Below are positions 62,005-64,000 of a stretch of DNA of 64,000 bases, piece after piece. Both the position numbers and the translations under genes were made by a program. The number at the start of each line of letters is the position of its first letter. The first letter of the stretch is position 1. The stretch covers positions 2,976,001-3,040,000 of the forward strand of contig NZ_PPDK01000001.1 of NCBI RefSeq assembly GCF_003074135.1, given 5' to 3'. Source of the stretch: Euzebya tangerina (GTDB taxonomy: Bacteria > Actinomycetota > Nitriliruptoria > Euzebyales > Euzebyaceae). Below the pieces are notes generated by a model that saw only the letters and a list, made by a program, of their open reading frames with translations, was not told the origin of the DNA and made no database searches.

Positions 62005-63288
62005 ATGACGCTCGAAGAGTTGTCCAACTCGACCCTGATCCTATTCATCATGCTGGCCTCGGTGCTGGTCTTCCTGATGCACGGGGGCTTCGCGATGCTC
62101 GAGTCGGGACTGTCCCGGCAGAAGAACACCGCGAACATCCTCATGAAGAACATGATGACCCTGTCGCTGGGGTTCCTGACCTACTTCGCCGTCGGCTTCG
62201 CACTCATGTACGGCGCGAGCGCCGCCGGCATCGTCGGAACCGACGGCTTCTTCCTGACCGGGTTCAGCGAGTACGAGCCGCTGGCCGACTCGATCGCCAT
62301 CGACTTCCTCTTCCAGGGGATGTTCGCCGCCACGGCCGCGACCATCGTGTCCGGTGCCGTGGCTGAGCGGATGAAGCTCGAGTCCTACCTCGTCGTGGTC
62401 GTGGTCATGACCGCGCTGATCTACCCCATCGTGGGGGCGTGGAAGTGGGGCGGCGGGTGGCTGGACGGCCTGGGCTTCTACGACTTCGCCGGCTCGACCG
62501 TGGTGCACATGACCGGTGGCGTCGCCGCCCTGGTGGGAGCTGCGATCCTCGGCCCACGGACCGGCAAGTACCGCCCCGACGGCAGCCCTCGGGCCATCCC
62601 GGGTCACTCGATGCCCCTGGTGGTCCTCGGTGTGCTGCTGCTGTTCTTCGGCTGGTTCGGCTTCAACGGCGGATCCGTCCTGGCGCTGGATGGCCCGGTC
62701 ATCGCTGCGGTCCTGGTCACAACCGCCCTGGCAGGCTCCGCCGGTGGGGTCGCCGCGGGCTTCTACACCAAGCTGCGCTACGGCAAGTTCGATGTCGGCA
62801 TGACTGGCAACGGGATCCTCGCGGGTCTGGTCGGGATCACCGCCGGTGCCGACGTGGTCAACAACCTCGGTGCGATCCTGGTCGGTCTGATCGCCGGTGT
62901 CCTGGTGGCCGTGGCGGTGCCGATCGTCGACAAGAAGGTCGACGACCCCGTCGGTGCGGTCAGCGTCCACGGCGTCTGTGGTGCCCTCGGCACGCTCTGG
63001 GTCGGTCTGTTCGACGTCGAGAGCGGGCTGGTCTACGGCGGCGGTCCCGACCTCTTCCTCTCCCAGCTGATCGGCGTCGTATCGGTGACGGCGTTCGTCG
63101 GGCTGGCCACAGCCGGTCTGTTCCTGGCCCTGAAGGCCACGATGGGTCTCCGGGTCTCCGAGCAGGAGGAGTACGACGGCCTCGACATCCACGAGCACGG
63201 CGTCTACGGCTACCCCGAACTTGCCCTGGGCGCCCAGGCGTTCCCGGCCGGTGTCAGCCATGAGCCGATCGGGGAACAAGCCCACTAG
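62005..63288 (+). CDS. amt: Ammonium transporter (Amt), second copy
   Basis: A 427-residue Amt protein without a separate signal peptide; helix 1 begins at residue 6. It shares the same pore motifs as the first copy: MHGGFAMLESGLSRQKNTANILMKN, DFAGSTVVHMTGGVAALVGAA and GAVSVHGVCGALGTLWVG. The C-terminal EEYDGLDIHEHGVYGYPE is the usual cytoplasmic tail. AAGGAG precedes the ATG. The two transporters are probably paralogues by duplication, with different N termini and maybe different affinities. No glnK/glnD gene is adjacent. Confidence 0.94.
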   Translation: MTLEELSNSTLILFIMLASVLVFLMHGGFAMLESGLSRQKNTANILMKNMMTLSLGFLTYFAVGFALMYGASAAGIVGTDGFFLTGFSEYEPLADSIAIDFLFQGMFAATAATIVSGAVAERMKLESYLVVVVVMTALIYPIVGAWKWGGGWLDGLGFYDFAGSTVVHMTGGVAALVGAAILGPRTGKYRPDGSPRAIPGHSMPLVVLGVLLLFFGWFGFNGGSVLALDGPVIAAVLVTTALAGSAGGVAAGFYTKLRYGKFDVGMTGNGILAGLVGITAGADVVNNLGAILVGLIAGVLVAVAVPIVDKKVDDPVGAVSVHGVCGALGTLWVGLFDVESGLVYGGGPDLFLSQLIGVVSVTAFVGLATAGLFLALKATMGLRVSEQEEYDGLDIHEHGVYGYPELALGAQAFPAGVSHEPIGEQAH

Positions 63289-63357
63289 TGCCGGGGACCG
63301 GGGCACTGCTGGTGCGGAGGTACGTGCCACCCGTGGTCCCGGATAGGATCTGGGATC

Positions 63358-64000
63358 ATGGACCGCCAGCAGGAGTACGTGCTTCGCACCATCGACGAGC
63401 GCAACATCGGCTTCGTCCGCCTCTGGTTCACCGACGTGCTGGGATCCCTCAAGTCGGTCGCCATCACCGAGTCCGAGGTCGAGGGTGCCTTCACCGAGGG
63501 GATCGGGTTCGATGGCAGCTCGGTCGACGGGTTCGCTCGGGTCCAGGAGAGCGACATGCTCGCGCGGCCGGACGCCTCCACCTTCCAGGTCCTGCCCTGG
63601 AAGGAAGGCGACCCCGGTGTCGCCCGGATGTTTTGCGACATCCACACCCCGCACGGAGAGCCGTTCGCGGCTGACCCGAGGGCCGTCCTCCGCCGCAACC
63701 TCGACCGGGCGAGCGAACTCGGCTTCAGCTTCTACGTCCATCCCGAGATGGAGTTCTTCCTCTTCAAGGGTGCTGATGACCCAACGCCGCTCGACCGAGG
63801 CGGGTACTTCGACCTGACCCCCAACGAGGTGCAGTCGGACTTCCGCCGTCAGGCCATCACCACCCTCGAAGCCATGGGCGTCAGCGTCGAGTACTCCCAC
63901 CACGAGGTGGCACCGTCCCAGCACGAGATCGACCTGCGCTACGCCGATGCGCTCAGCATGGCCGACAACCTCATGACCTACCGGCACGTGATCAAGCAGA
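63358..64000 (+). CDS. glnA: Glutamine synthetase (GlnA2-type), 3' part outside window
   Basis: The first 214 residues of a glutamine synthetase, running off the window end. It starts MDRQQEYVLRTIDERNIGFVRLWFTDVLGSLKSVAI, very close to the mycobacterial GlnA2 N terminus. The N-terminal beta-grasp part (EGIGFDGSSVDGFARVQESDM) and the metal-binding EMEFFLF glutamate site are visible. It makes glutamine from glutamate and ammonium, so the three last genes form a nitrogen-assimilation block. The ATP site and adenylylation loop lie outside. Confidence 0.93.
   Translation, partial: MDRQQEYVLRTIDERNIGFVRLWFTDVLGSLKSVAITESEVEGAFTEGIGFDGSSVDGFARVQESDMLARPDASTFQVLPWKEGDPGVARMFCDIHTPHGEPFAADPRAVLRRNLDRASELGFSFYVHPEMEFFLFKGADDPTPLDRGGYFDLTPNEVQSDFRRQAITTLEAMGVSVEYSHHEVAPSQHEIDLRYADALSMADNLMTYRHVIKQ

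Noticed and set aside
62041-63987. A 648-residue minus-strand open frame over the second amt and glnA
   Set aside because: Both genes on the plus strand are unmistakable, and this frame is the usual GC-rich antisense shadow.

Overview
The window is high-GC DNA with GTG starts and 4-base ATGA/GTGA overlaps, typical of an actinobacterium. Class II DAHP synthase, a MarP-type protease, an F420:NADPH oxidoreductase, GlnA2-type glutamine synthetase, GlnR-like operators and BTAD/NB-ARC regulation all fit Actinomycetota. The layout and several lineage-poor genes suggest a deep-branching member (for example Nitriliruptoria/Euzebya-like); that placement is inference, not shown by a marker gene.

Left part (1-10.8 kb): an ECF42-like sigma factor (cut by the window edge) with its YCII partner, a two-gene SDR/VOC unit, a DUF3179 lipoprotein, a DUF421 membrane protein, a VapBC toxin-antitoxin pair, an MBOAT acyltransferase, and a tightly overlapped Nif3 / zinc-ribbon coiled-coil / S51-like-CysS_C operon. 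Then comes rnpB (RNase P RNA, 10865-11230) with a clear promoter.

Accessory region (11.2-20.8 kb): immediately after rnpB lies a 4.2-kb gene for a STAND/NACHT-like NTPase with a long helical middle, a PD-(D/E)XK nuclease-like domain and a C-terminal MntA-type nucleotidyltransferase, overlapped by a HepT-type HEPN toxin gene. It reads as a composite anti-phage/abortive-infection system in which a MntA-HepT toxin-antitoxin has been welded to a sensor NTPase and nuclease. It carries TTA and other A/T-ending codons that are scarce in the neighbours. Next follow two related MFS exporters, a C39-like protease, a rifampin ADP-ribosyltransferase (arr) and a TetR regulator: a resistance cluster.

Middle (20.9-46.3 kb): mostly metabolism and maintenance: a MarR-regulated SDR/enoyl-CoA hydratase operon, TspO, an ArsR/DUF5937 regulator, an RNase II/R-family nuclease, an amidase-PEBP operon, serB, MarP, DAHP synthase, an SDR, pruA, fpg, clpP, a sigma/anti-sigma/transmembrane fusion protein, nadB, ftsH and the F420 oxidoreductase.

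Right part (46.3-64 kb): a cytochrome b/molybdopterin oxidoreductase pair, pabB, cobalamin adenosyltransferase with a metal-receptor protein lacking an export signal, a secreted protein beside a large BTAD/NB-ARC regulator, a NodIJ/Drr-like ABC exporter, a SodC-like Met/His/Asp-rich lipoprotein followed by a CopC-like protein that seems to start at CTG, panB, a PPOX-family protein, dtd, and a nitrogen block of two ammonium transporters, each preceded by a GlnR-like box, and the start of a glutamine synthetase gene.
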